DNA from: Deltaproteobacteria bacterium
Lineage (GTDB): Bacteria; Desulfobacterota; DSM-4660; Desulfatiglandales; HGW-15
Length of the DNA: 53,327 bases
Reading direction: 5' to 3'
Assembly: GCA_016930835.1 (NCBI GenBank)
Contig: JAFGGA010000149.1
Span: 1 to 53,327 of the forward strand
The notes beneath the pieces were generated by a model. It was not told the origin of the DNA. It ran no database searches and saw nothing but the letters and a program-made list of their open reading frames with translations. Within the stretch, counting starts at the first letter, position 1. Every line of letters begins with the position of its first letter. Made by a program: the position numbers and the translations under genes. Shown here piece by piece: positions 17,139 through 25,457 of the stretch.

Positions 17139-17909
17139 ATGATGAAAAAGATTTGGTTGGGCTCGGGATGGAAGATGAATAAGACACTTGAGGAGACCCG
17201 GTCTTATATTGGGATCCTCAAAGGTTATCTCAGTCAGGGAAAAAATGACCTGAACATTTTTATCGTGCCGCCTTTCACTGTTTTGCATGAGGCTGGTGAC
17301 CTGATAAAGGGATCGCCCATCAGCCTGGGCGCCCAGAACATGCACTGGGAAGATAACGGAAGCTTTACAGGGGAAATTTCTCCGATCATGCTTAAGGATT
17401 GTGGGGTAACCCTTGTCGAACTCGGTCACTCGGAAAGGCGTGCGAATTTTGGCGAAACCGATATATTTATCAATATAAAGGTTCAAGCCGCCATTAACCA
17501 TAATCTGAGACCCCTTATATGCGTGGGCGAGCGTGACTTTGAAAAGCAGTACGGTGCAGCAAAAGAATCGGTTATTCGGCAGATTAAGATTGCGCTAAAT
17601 GGTGTCCCTGAAAATAAAGTCGAGGAAATCCTGATTGCTTATGAGCCTGTTTGGGCTATAGGGGATAACGGCACGCCGGCGGAACCGGATTATGCGAACT
17701 GGATTCAGAGACGGATCAAACAGGAAGTATCCGAATCATATGGTGAAAAAACAGCATCCAGTATTACGGTTCTTTACGGCGGCAGTGTCAATCTAAAAAA
17801 TGCCCTGAGCTTTATTCAACAGCCGGATATCGATGGCCTTTTTATCGGGCGTGCATCCTGGGATGCAAACAACTTTATCAAAATTATTGAACTCATTAAT
17901 GGAGGATAA
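17139..17909 (+). CDS. Triosephosphate-isomerase-family enzyme, likely erythrulose-1-phosphate isomerase
   Basis: A 256-residue TIM-barrel isomerase. Catalytic residues are K12 (GWKMNKT), His in LGHSERR near residue 95 and Glu in AYEPVWAIG near residue 168; phosphate-binding YGGSV and GLFIGRASW are near the C-terminus. The Asn that precedes WKMN in glycolytic TPI is replaced (SGWKMNKT), and GAQNMHW and AIGDNGTPA are present. From memory these features match the EryH/LerI clade that interconverts L-erythrulose-1-phosphate and D-erythrulose-4-phosphate. The neighbouring DhaK/DhaL pair and the RpiB-like protein encoded at 23913 supply the preceding and following steps. The start is uncertain (17139 or 17142). 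It could still be a true TPI for DHAP. Confidence 0.85.
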   Translation: MMKKIWLGSGWKMNKTLEETRSYIGILKGYLSQGKNDLNIFIVPPFTVLHEAGDLIKGSPISLGAQNMHWEDNGSFTGEISPIMLKDCGVTLVELGHSERRANFGETDIFINIKVQAAINHNLRPLICVGERDFEKQYGAAKESVIRQIKIALNGVPENKVEEILIAYEPVWAIGDNGTPAEPDYANWIQRRIKQEVSESYGEKTASSITVLYGGSVNLKNALSFIQQPDIDGLFIGRASWDANNFIKIIELINGG

Positions 17910-17915
17910 AATCAA

Positions 17916-18881
17916 GTGATCGAACAGGTTCCAAAAGATATTTTACAAAAGATGTATCGTGATATGGTCACGGGCAGAAAATTGGATGAATTTTTTTTGA
18001 AGCTGGCGGCTTCAGGAGATTCCGATAAGGATGTGCCGCATCGTGGAGCCGGAGAAGAAGCTGTTGTCGTGGGGATCTGCGCGAACCTGAGAAAAGATGA
18101 CTATATCAAGGTGACTACTCGGACAAGGCATTGCCTTACGGCCAAAGGAATGTCAATAAAAGATGTTTTGGCTACCAAATCTTATAGAGATCAAAGGGGC
18201 GTTGGAGGACATTGCAATTATTACGACCATGAGTACGGTATTATACCTTACAGTGGAACACTGGGCGAAGATGTAATGGTTGCCACCGGCGCTGCTCTCG
18301 CCGCTAAACTGAGAAATACCGATCGAGTTGCGGTTGCCATCTATGGAGACGCATCGGGAAATCGTCCGAGTATTCATTCGTCCATGGTTTTTGCTTCGGC
18401 CTGGAAGTTGCCCATCATATTTGTCATTCAGAATAATCAATACGGCATGGGCACTTCGGTTCGAAAATCTTATGCCATTGAAGATCTATCCGATAGGGCC
18501 AAAGGTTTCGGCTTTCCGGGCAAAACCGTCGATGGTAACGATGTCCTGGAAGTTTATGAGGTGTCGAAAGCCTTTATTGAAAGGGCTCGCGAGGGGAATG
18601 GGCCGGCGTTAATTGCCGCTGAAACGTATCGCCTTTACGGACATTATGAGGGAGAAGGACAAAAATACAGGCCGGAAGGCGAGGCCGAGGAATGGTCAAA
18701 AAAGGATCCGTTGCCGCGATACACAAAACAGTTGTTGGATATGAATGTTCTCACAAAGAGCGATATTGAAAAATTGGACCATGAAATCGAGGCTGAAATA
18801 GAAGAGTCAATGAATTTTGCTCGATCCTTACCAAAATGGAAGATTGAAGATTATCATAAAAATTGCATTGCTGAATTATAA
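17916..18881 (+). CDS. Thiamine-diphosphate-dependent dehydrogenase E1 component, alpha subunit
   Basis: A 321-residue E1-alpha-like protein (pyruvate/acetoin dehydrogenase family). The ThDP/Mg motif starts GDASGN at G144-D145...N149, where the usual second Gly of GDG is Ala146, and closes with QNNQYGMGT near residue 171. The acceptor loop and a GHCNYYDHE segment near residue 98 are visible. It starts with GTG 10 bp after GGAGG. The beta subunit follows at 20 bp, but no lipoyl E2 or E3 gene is in the window. It may use an E2 encoded elsewhere or act as a stand-alone ketol-cleaving enzyme; neither is shown. Confidence 0.85.
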   Translation: MIEQVPKDILQKMYRDMVTGRKLDEFFLKLAASGDSDKDVPHRGAGEEAVVVGICANLRKDDYIKVTTRTRHCLTAKGMSIKDVLATKSYRDQRGVGGHCNYYDHEYGIIPYSGTLGEDVMVATGAALAAKLRNTDRVAVAIYGDASGNRPSIHSSMVFASAWKLPIIFVIQNNQYGMGTSVRKSYAIEDLSDRAKGFGFPGKTVDGNDVLEVYEVSKAFIERAREGNGPALIAAETYRLYGHYEGEGQKYRPEGEAEEWSKKDPLPRYTKQLLDMNVLTKSDIEKLDHEIEAEIEESMNFARSLPKWKIEDYHKNCIAEL

Positions 18882-18901
18882 AAAACAGGGAGATTCAATA
18901 C

Positions 18902-19891
18902 ATGGCTGCTAACCAATCAGTGACCTATGTCGAGGCCATTAACCAGGCCATTAAGGAAGAAATGCGGCGTGATGAAGATATCGCGGTATGGGGGGTGGAT
19001 GTCATCGGTGACTTCGAAGTCACCACCACCTTAGGGATTCTTGAAGAATTCGGTGAGCATAGGATTATGGATACACCCATCACGGAAGAGGGTATTGTGG
19101 GGTTGGCGGCCGGAGCGGCTTTTGCCGGTTTGAGGCCCATCGTGACGCTCATGCACGCTTCGTTTGTACCGCTCGCGCTTGATGCACTTTTTTTGAAACT
19201 CGGCTGCAATTACCAGGAATGGGGTTATGCCTTTCAACTTCCCGTTGTCGTCATGACACCGGTTTCAAGCGGCATAGGAATGGGAGCCGACCTTGCTTTG
19301 TCACCCGAGGCATTGGTTGTTCACAGCCCGGGCTTAAAGGTGGTGATGCCTTCCACCCCTTATGACGCAAAAGGTCTTCTGAAGACCTGTATCCGAGATG
19401 ATTATCCGGTGATCTTCATGCCGCATCTCGGACTGTATAATGATAACAAACAAGAGATCCCCGCTGATGAGTACACCATCCCGTTGGGAAAGGCCGATAT
19501 CAAACGGAAAGGTGCTGATATTACGATTGTTACCTATTCACGGATGGTTCTGACGGCACTTGAGGCATCCAATCGATTGAGTGAAGAAGGGATAGAGGCC
19601 GAGGTGATTGATCTAAGATCTCTCGTTCCCCTGGATATTGATATGATTGCAGCCTCCGTTAAAAAGACCGGCCGCCTGATCATCGTACATGAGGCTTATA
19701 AACGGGGCGGATTTGCCGGTGAGATTCTCTTTCGCCTCATTGAGAAAGCCCCAGAACTCATAAAAACATTGAAACATGACATCAAGCGGCTGACCGCTCC
19801 CAATATATCATTGCCGCATACCGCCTATCTTGAAAAGCAGATGATCCCCCAGGTTGAGGATATTTTCAGGACAGTAAAGGAGATGTTTTAG
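18902..19891 (+). CDS. Thiamine-diphosphate-dependent dehydrogenase E1 component, beta subunit
   Basis: A 329-residue E1-beta-like protein. The pyrimidine-binding part contains DTPITEEGIVGLAAGAAF near residue 58, with the Glu of ITEEG in the ThDP-activating position. The transketolase C-terminal domain begins around residue 200 with ADITIVTYSRMV and EAEVIDLRSLVPLD. The EE of ITEEGIVG is where acetoin and pyruvate E1-beta proteins read (S/A)E. It pairs with the alpha subunit just upstream to make an alpha2-beta2 enzyme. GGGAG precedes the ATG. A B-arm repeat (19939 onward) separates it from the next gene. Confidence 0.87.
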   Translation: MAANQSVTYVEAINQAIKEEMRRDEDIAVWGVDVIGDFEVTTTLGILEEFGEHRIMDTPITEEGIVGLAAGAAFAGLRPIVTLMHASFVPLALDALFLKLGCNYQEWGYAFQLPVVVMTPVSSGIGMGADLALSPEALVVHSPGLKVVMPSTPYDAKGLLKTCIRDDYPVIFMPHLGLYNDNKQEIPADEYTIPLGKADIKRKGADITIVTYSRMVLTALEASNRLSEEGIEAEVIDLRSLVPLDIDMIAASVKKTGRLIIVHEAYKRGGFAGEILFRLIEKAPELIKTLKHDIKRLTAPNISLPHTAYLEKQMIPQVEDIFRTVKEMF

Positions 19892-19938
19892 CGAAGGATC
19901 TTCTTACATGGATATGAGATAATTTGGATGAAATTTTC

Positions 19939-20030
19939 GCAACAGTTTAGCCTTTTGTAGATTGTGAGATGCAAGGCCTGGATTCCGGCCTTCGCCGGTC
20001 TGCGTTAGACACGCACAGACGGGCCGGAAT
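19939..20030. repeat. Partial M1-type element with ATTCCGGCC palindrome
   Basis: It begins with the B arm of element M1 (TTTAGCCTTTTG then GAGATGCAAGGC) and continues into a palindrome, ATTCCGGCC (19982-19990) pairing with GGCCGGAAT (20022-20030), with an inner GTCTGCGT/ACGCACAGAC stem. The opposite arm is absent, so it is a truncated or solo copy. Confidence 0.6.
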
Positions 20031-20099
20031 GACAGGGGTGTGGAGGATTATGAGACAGTGAATAACCATCGTAACGAATCATCAAAGCGGAGGTAAATG

Positions 20100-21044
20100 A
20101 TGGCAGATTTAAAGAGAAGATTGGCGCCTCCTGAAGGTTCCAGCAAGTCCTATGACGAGTATGTCCGTTTTCTTGAAGAGTGCTATGAACAATTCAGGAA
20201 GCATTATCTATATTTTGCACCCGAAGAGGATATCAATTCCATTGAACTGACCCACCTCATCCCCGAGGTTAATGAGACGACTCTTGCGATCTATTTAGGC
20301 ATAAATGACGCCGTTTGCAACAAGGGACTCATTGCCCCGGTCCTCCCCCAGCACAGTCATAACAATGTTTTTGTCTTTGATAATGATGTCTATGGCGGTG
20401 GAAGTCATGTCCCTGACGGCACCATCGATGCAAAAGCCGTTCTTGCTGAATTCCAAACACCCAATGACACATGGGATGATCAATGGACCTATGTCATGAT
20501 AGCGGACAAGAAAAGATCGTTTCAGAGTCTATGGCAAGAGAAGGGCTATGTCGATATGATCCCCGCAAAATTTGAAGATTTTACCATGCTAAGCGATCCC
20601 GAACGATCAAGGCTGTGTATTTTTGTTTCGGATAAATGCTTTGAACACCCCGTCAACCAATCAAGAGAATACCTGACAAAAGCCAGGAAGCTCGGTGAAA
20701 AAACGGCGGGTTCTTTTAGAATACCCGATGGGATAAGAGATGAATTTGAAGGACTCGTTCCGGTATTATTAAAGAGGGGCCAGAAATTATATATCGCAAC
20801 CACCGATTTTTCACCGTGTGCGCACGGATGGTCCAATGTACATCCGGATAATACCGAATTAGCGGTCGTGAATGAAAATTCCGCGGTGCCATTGGATCTG
20901 GTTATCGCAAAACCGACCGTACACTCAAAATATGCAAAGAATCTCATTCCTCCTAAGGGTAGCGCCGACATGACCACAGATTGGTGGTTCAGGGGAAGGA
21001 AAACAATACGAAAACCCTTGCTGGAAGGACTATTTAAAGGATGA
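20100..21044 (+). CDS. Protein of unknown function in the tetrulose operon
   Basis: A 314-residue protein that I do not recognise. The N-terminus is charged and helical (about 1-45). The middle contains QHSHNN near residue 81, GGGSHVPDG near residue 99 and a WDDQWTYVMIA stretch near residue 122. The later half has a TTDFSPCAHGW segment near residue 239 and TTDWWFRGRK near residue 296. There is no signal peptide or membrane helix, so it is probably cytoplasmic. The His/Asp-rich blocks resemble an enzyme core, but no catalytic family can be named. GGAGG at 20089-20093 favours ATG 20100 over 20097. The stop lies 27 bp before the FucI-like gene, implying a shared transcript and a linked step. Confidence 0.85.
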   Translation: MADLKRRLAPPEGSSKSYDEYVRFLEECYEQFRKHYLYFAPEEDINSIELTHLIPEVNETTLAIYLGINDAVCNKGLIAPVLPQHSHNNVFVFDNDVYGGGSHVPDGTIDAKAVLAEFQTPNDTWDDQWTYVMIADKKRSFQSLWQEKGYVDMIPAKFEDFTMLSDPERSRLCIFVSDKCFEHPVNQSREYLTKARKLGEKTAGSFRIPDGIRDEFEGLVPVLLKRGQKLYIATTDFSPCAHGWSNVHPDNTELAVVNENSAVPLDLVIAKPTVHSKYAKNLIPPKGSADMTTDWWFRGRKTIRKPLLEGLFKG

Positions 21045-21071
21045 TATTCGATGTTCAATCCGGAGGTGAAA

Positions 21072-22514
21072 ATGGTTACTGAAAAAAAATCAAAGTTGGG
21101 GATTATCATCGGAGACAGAGGCTTTTTCCCCAGGCACCTGATCAAATCAGGCAGGGAATCCATATTAAAGATCCTTTCAAGAGAAGGCATTGATGCCTTG
21201 ATATTAAACGTGGAGGACACTGCAAGCGGAGGCGTGGAAAGTCTCGGAGATGCAAGAAAATGCGGTGAACTCTTCAAGCAGCATGCCGGGGAACTGGATG
21301 GCATATTGGTCTCATTACCCAATTTCGGGGATGAGAAAGCCGTAGCGAACAGTATAAGGTTCTCAGGGCTCAAGCTTCCTGTGTTGGTTCATGCATTTCA
21401 TGACACCCCTGATAAAATGACTGGTGAAAACCGCAGGGATGCTTTTTGTGGCAAGATCTCGGTATGTAATAATTTAAGACAGTATGGTGTGCCATTCACA
21501 CTGACCAAGAATCATACCACTGATCCTGATTCGGACGATTTCAAGGAAGATCTGCATCGATTTATTGCGACCTGCCGCGTCGTCAATGGATTGAAAGGTT
21601 TGAGAATCGGGGCCGTAGGTGCGCGACCCGCTGCTTTCAATACCGTTCGATATAGTGAAAAAATGCTGGAACATTACGGCATATCCGTGGAACCCCTGGA
21701 CTTATCAGAAATAATCGGGATGATCGATACTATATCCGACAACGACCCGCAGGTTACGGAGAAGGTCCGGGAGATCGAAGATTACGCTGTAACGCGAAAT
21801 GTCCCGGCCCTGGCTTTAGTCAAGATGGCAAAATTAAGGATCGTCATAGAGAAATGGATGAATGAAAATGGGCTCCAGATCTTGACGATACAATGTTGGA
21901 CCGCGATGGAACAATATTTTGGAATCACCCCCTGCACCGTTATGAGCATGTTGAGTGATCAATTGATAGCCAGTGCCTGTGAGACCGATGTGGTTGGCGC
22001 TATCAGTATGTATGCCTTGTCCCTGGCTTCTCAACAGGCCGGTATGCTCCTTGATTGGAACAATAATTATGGGGAGGATTTGGAGAAGGCGGTTGTTTTC
22101 CATTGCGGCAATCTCCCTTCCCAGGTGCTCGAAGGTAGACCGGAAATCAAATATTCGGAGATATTTGCCGATTCCGTAGGGGCGGAGAACGCATACGGGA
22201 CCATCGCAGGCAGGATAAAGGAAGGCCCTTTTACGTTTTGTCGCGTTTCCACGGATGATCTCAACGGAACAATGCGAGCATATATCGGTGAAGGTCGTTT
22301 TACTTCCGATCCCATGAAGACGTTCGGCTGCTATGGAGTGGCTGAGATACCGGGCCTGCAGGATTTGATGAAGATCATATGCAACAACGGATTTGAACAT
22401 CATGTGGCAGCCACCTTGAGCCGAGTCGGCTCATCCGTTTACGAAGCCTTGGATAAATATCTCGGATGGGATGTTTATAGCCATTATATCGGACCTCTTG
22501 CACGCGGTCTTTAG
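21072..22514 (+). CDS. L-fucose/L-arabinose isomerase-like protein
   Basis: A 480-residue protein with the layout of the FucI/AraA-like superfamily: an N-terminal Rossmann-like domain (LGIIIGDRGFFPRHLI at the start), a middle domain with GARPAAFNTVRYSE near residue 185, and a C-terminal domain with IQCWTAME near residue 275 and MRAYIGEGRFTSDP near residue 407. Such enzymes interconvert aldoses and ketoses with Mn2+, but many homologues are not sugar isomerases. Candidate metal ligands (Glu and Asp near DVVGAISMYAL, His near HCGNLPSQ) are visible but not certain. ATG 21072 with GGAGGTG at 21062-21068 is preferred over ATG 21051. Confidence 0.75.
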   Translation: MVTEKKSKLGIIIGDRGFFPRHLIKSGRESILKILSREGIDALILNVEDTASGGVESLGDARKCGELFKQHAGELDGILVSLPNFGDEKAVANSIRFSGLKLPVLVHAFHDTPDKMTGENRRDAFCGKISVCNNLRQYGVPFTLTKNHTTDPDSDDFKEDLHRFIATCRVVNGLKGLRIGAVGARPAAFNTVRYSEKMLEHYGISVEPLDLSEIIGMIDTISDNDPQVTEKVREIEDYAVTRNVPALALVKMAKLRIVIEKWMNENGLQILTIQCWTAMEQYFGITPCTVMSMLSDQLIASACETDVVGAISMYALSLASQQAGMLLDWNNNYGEDLEKAVVFHCGNLPSQVLEGRPEIKYSEIFADSVGAENAYGTIAGRIKEGPFTFCRVSTDDLNGTMRAYIGEGRFTSDPMKTFGCYGVAEIPGLQDLMKIICNNGFEHHVAATLSRVGSSVYEALDKYLGWDVYSHYIGPLARGL

Positions 22515-22558
22515 GGCTTGTTTTGAGATTGATTTATGAGAAAGGCGAATATTCCACT

Positions 22559-23911
22559 ATGAACGTTACGGACACTGTCGCGGGCTTTATCGCTGAGTCG
22601 TCATTTGATAGGTTCCCGGAAAAAGTCGTTGAAGTCGCTAAGCAGGCTATACTGGATTGGGTCGCCGTCACCCTGGGCGGTGCAAGCGATCCTGTCGCTA
22701 AGATATTGATCGATCACATTGAGGAGATCGGGGGGGAAAAACAATCGACAATCCTTGGATATGGCATCAGGACCAGTACCTTGAATGCCGCTCTTGTCAA
22801 CGGCGCCATGTCCCATATCCTGGATTTCGACGACGCTCATGACGATGTAAGGACTCACCCGAGCGCACCATTGCTGCCGTCGATTATTGCAATAGCCGAG
22901 TATTATGGGCTGAGCGGCCAGGATCTATTGACGGCCTATATTATCGGTTATGAAGTCACGATACGAATCGGGCTGGCCCTGGGAAAAGAGTATTATGAAA
23001 AAGGGTGGCACAGCACTTCCATACTCGGTCGTTTCGGAGCTGCCGCGGGCGTTTCAAAATTATTGAGACTAAACCCGGAACAAATTTCTAATGCCCTGGG
23101 TCTTGCAGCCACACAGACGGGAGGGATAAGGAGCACATTCGGGACCATGGCCAAGCCTTTTCATGCAGGGAAAGCCGCGATGGACGGGATGCTTTCCGCA
23201 ATGCTCGCAAAGCGACATTTTACGGGCCCTCATCATGTGCTCGAGGAACACACCGATTTTGTGAACCTTTTTTCCGGGGAATATCATTCCGACAAGATAA
23301 CGAAGATGCTGGGCCGGGAATATCATGTCTTGCATAATCATTTCAAAATGCATGGGGCATGCCTCCTTATACATCCCGCTATAGATGCCTTGATTTACAT
23401 CAAGGAACATTTCAAGCCGGAGCCCGGATCAATAACCTCGATTGAAATTGAAGTGGCGCCCCTTTGCCTTGCGGTTACGAACCGGGAAAAGGTTACCGAC
23501 AGCTACGAAGCGAGATTCAGTATCCAGTTCTGTTCCGCCGTGGCATTGCAAAAGGGCATTGTAAGCCCCAGGGAAGTTTCCGGGGGACTTTTTTGGGAGG
23601 CCGATATCAAAGAATTGATGAAAAAAGTAAATCTCACGGTGAACGAGCAACTGGAAGAATGGGAAGCGGATGTAGTGGTACGGACTCGATCCGGTGAAGA
23701 ATACCGTAGGCACGCTTCCAATCCTAAAGAGAGGCTGGGAGATTCTTCATCTTTTGATGATATCATGGAAAAATTGAGGGGACTAACCATGGAATCGCTA
23801 TCCGCAGACACTATTGAAGAGATCGGCGCAACCGTGAAGCATATTGATAGTTTGGAAAATATTTCACGGTTGATGGATTTGTGCATTTTTCAAGATATCC
23901 GGAGGAAATGA
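22559..23911 (+). CDS. MmgE/PrpD family protein
   Basis: A 450-residue MmgE/PrpD-fold protein. The family includes 2-methylcitrate dehydratase, cis-aconitate decarboxylase and iminodisuccinate epimerase, acting on small hydroxy or carboxy acids without cofactor. Visible family blocks: HILDFDDAHDDV near residue 81, HPSAPLLPSIIA directly after it, GYEVTIRIG near residue 132, GWHSTSILGRFGAAAG near residue 152 and the FKMHGACLLIHPAIDA block near residue 262. ATG 22559 is preferred to the upstream TTG. It lies between the FucI-like and RpiB-like genes. A paralogue is encoded at 29457. The reaction is unknown; dehydration or epimerisation of a sugar-derived acid would suit the context. Confidence 0.88.
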   Translation: MNVTDTVAGFIAESSFDRFPEKVVEVAKQAILDWVAVTLGGASDPVAKILIDHIEEIGGEKQSTILGYGIRTSTLNAALVNGAMSHILDFDDAHDDVRTHPSAPLLPSIIAIAEYYGLSGQDLLTAYIIGYEVTIRIGLALGKEYYEKGWHSTSILGRFGAAAGVSKLLRLNPEQISNALGLAATQTGGIRSTFGTMAKPFHAGKAAMDGMLSAMLAKRHFTGPHHVLEEHTDFVNLFSGEYHSDKITKMLGREYHVLHNHFKMHGACLLIHPAIDALIYIKEHFKPEPGSITSIEIEVAPLCLAVTNREKVTDSYEARFSIQFCSAVALQKGIVSPREVSGGLFWEADIKELMKKVNLTVNEQLEEWEADVVVRTRSGEEYRRHASNPKERLGDSSSFDDIMEKLRGLTMESLSADTIEEIGATVKHIDSLENISRLMDLCIFQDIRRK

Positions 23912-23912
23912 G

Positions 23913-24386
23913 TTGAAAGAAATAGCTTTGGGGAGTGATCCCAACGCCTCTGATCTCAAAGAGACGATCAAAAGGCACCTTACTGATCTGGGCTATAAAT
24001 GGAAGGATTACGGAAGCGACGATCCCATTTATGCCAATGTGGCATTCGATGTGTGCAAGGCCATCACGAGCGGGCAAAGTGATCGCGGCATACTCATGTG
24101 CGGAACGGGGATAGGAATGTGTATCGCGGCCAACAAGGTTCCCGGTATCTATGCCGCAAATTGTTGGGACGCGTATTCGGTCGAACGTTCCAGGAAAAGC
24201 AACAATGCCAATATCCTCACATTGGGGTCTCAGGTCCTAGGCAAAGAAACAGCAAAGGTCCTGGTAACCATCTGGCTGCAATCCGAATATTCGCCCGGCG
24301 GCAGATCGGAGCCGAAAATAAATCGGATCATCGAATTTGAGAAGAACCGCTTTCATCAGGGAGGAGGTGTCATCCATACAGGGTAG
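23913..24386 (+). CDS. RpiB-family sugar-phosphate isomerase, likely erythrulose-4-phosphate isomerase
   Basis: A 157-residue RpiB-fold isomerase. The active-site loop CGTGIGMCIAANKVPG lies near residue 66 with the catalytic Cys (C66) in MCGTG, and SNNANILTLG follows near residue 101. The combination of YANVA near residue 46 and a C-terminal GGRSEPKI segment resembles, from memory, EryI/DerI enzymes that convert D-erythrulose-4-phosphate to D-erythrose-4-phosphate, more than ribose-5-phosphate isomerases. It starts at TTG 23913 with GGAGG at 23901-23905, 1 bp after the MmgE/PrpD stop, and is the last gene before the GntR unit. With DhaKL and the TPI-like enzyme it completes a route from erythrulose to erythrose-4-phosphate. 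Confidence 0.87.
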   Translation: MKEIALGSDPNASDLKETIKRHLTDLGYKWKDYGSDDPIYANVAFDVCKAITSGQSDRGILMCGTGIGMCIAANKVPGIYAANCWDAYSVERSRKSNNANILTLGSQVLGKETAKVLVTIWLQSEYSPGGRSEPKINRIIEFEKNRFHQGGGVIHTG

Positions 24387-24476
24387 GTGAAAACGATCAG
24401 GATTTTCCCGCCTCTTGGAATGAAAGGGGAATAGGGTTTGGGAATCTCAAGATCAAAAAGGCCATCGGTTTTATTC

Positions 24477-24517
24477 TTGAGCTTGAACAAAATAAAATGA
24501 TACTGTATATAGTGTAT
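24477..24517 (+). promoter_or_regulatory. Promoter plus operator-like site 3, in front of the GntR gene
   Basis: TTGAGC (24477-24482), a 16-bp spacer and GATACT (24499-24504) form a weak promoter. ATACTGTATATAGTGTAT (24500-24517) shares TATATAGTGTAT with sites 1 and 2 and has one half-site changed and a 2-bp shorter centre. The site overlaps the -10 box, which fits autoregulation of the GntR/FCD gene 150 bp downstream. Confidence 0.7.
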
Positions 24518-24668
24518 ATATTATTGATTTTGAAAACAATATTTATACACTTTCGGCACAGGAAGGGTTGAGAAATTCTCTTTTCCTGGATTTGAACGGT
24601 ATAGCTCATGTCAATAATGCACAATCAATTCATGGGATGACATTCAAGAAAAATAGGAGGCATTATAA

Positions 24669-25394
24669 ATGAATAAAACGGCTGGCATAAAAGACATAAT
24701 TGAACCTATGGAAGCATATTCCGCAAATAATTTATCGGTTGCCAAGAAAAGTCTCAATGATATCGTTTATGAAGATCTTAAAAAAAGGATATTAAAGGGA
24801 GAGATTACACGTGAACAGCGCTTGCAGGAAGATAATCTTGCAAGGAATTCCGGTCTAAGTCGAACACCTTTTCGAGACGCACTTAGACGATTGGAGCAGG
24901 AGAACATCCTGATCAAGCTAAAATACGGTGGTTATCAGGTTAAAGATTTGACGTTGGATGAGGTCAGTGAATTATTCGGGATCCGCAGTGTGCTTGAAAG
25001 TTATGCCGCTTTGTTGGCCGCGCAGCGTGTAACAAAAGCAGATATAAAAAAGATGGAGAGTTTGATAGCCAAATCAAAGGAAGCTTCAGCAAAAGAAGAT
25101 TATGAGATGTTTACGGACCTGAATACACAATTTCATGATTATTTATATGCCGCCAGCAAGAGCGAACATCTTTTGAAGATTCTGCAAAATTTGCGGGATT
25201 ATTTTTACCGATATCGGAAGGTCATCCTTCAAACAAAGACCAATCTGGAAGATTCGATACGTGACCATGAAATGATGATACAAAAGATGAAAGAAGGTGA
25301 GTATGAAACCGTGGAAAGGTTGGTAAAAGATCATATCAATCGTGCGCTTGAGGCTCTTAAAAAAGAGAATAAGAAGAAAAAGGTACTCACTTGA
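24669..25394 (+). CDS. GntR-family transcriptional regulator, FCD (FadR/VanR) type
   Basis: A 241-residue DNA-binding regulator. The winged helix-turn-helix spans about residues 28-95 (LKGEITREQRLQEDNLARNS, then LSRTPFRDALRRLE). The all-alpha FCD ligand-binding domain follows (about 100-225) with a typical FHDYLYAAS metal/ligand helix near residue 154 and a downstream DHEMMIQ block. FCD regulators commonly bind organic acids and repress catabolic operons. GGAGG precedes the ATG. It heads the acyl-CoA mutase unit and lies behind operator-like site 3. The three other copies of the palindrome in the window make it the likely master regulator of the region; direct binding is inferred. Confidence 0.9.
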   Translation: MNKTAGIKDIIEPMEAYSANNLSVAKKSLNDIVYEDLKKRILKGEITREQRLQEDNLARNSGLSRTPFRDALRRLEQENILIKLKYGGYQVKDLTLDEVSELFGIRSVLESYAALLAAQRVTKADIKKMESLIAKSKEASAKEDYEMFTDLNTQFHDYLYAASKSEHLLKILQNLRDYFYRYRKVILQTKTNLEDSIRDHEMMIQKMKEGEYETVERLVKDHINRALEALKKENKKKKVLT

Positions 25395-25457
25395 AAGCCG
25401 ATAAGGAGATCATGTCATACCATGCTTTCCATTTAATGGAATAAGACGGAAAGGAAG

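Noticed and set aside
17139-17909. Housekeeping triosephosphate isomerase
   Set aside because: Not excluded, but the altered residue before WKMN, the GAQNMHW block and the DhaKL/RpiB-like context favour the erythrulose-phosphate clade.
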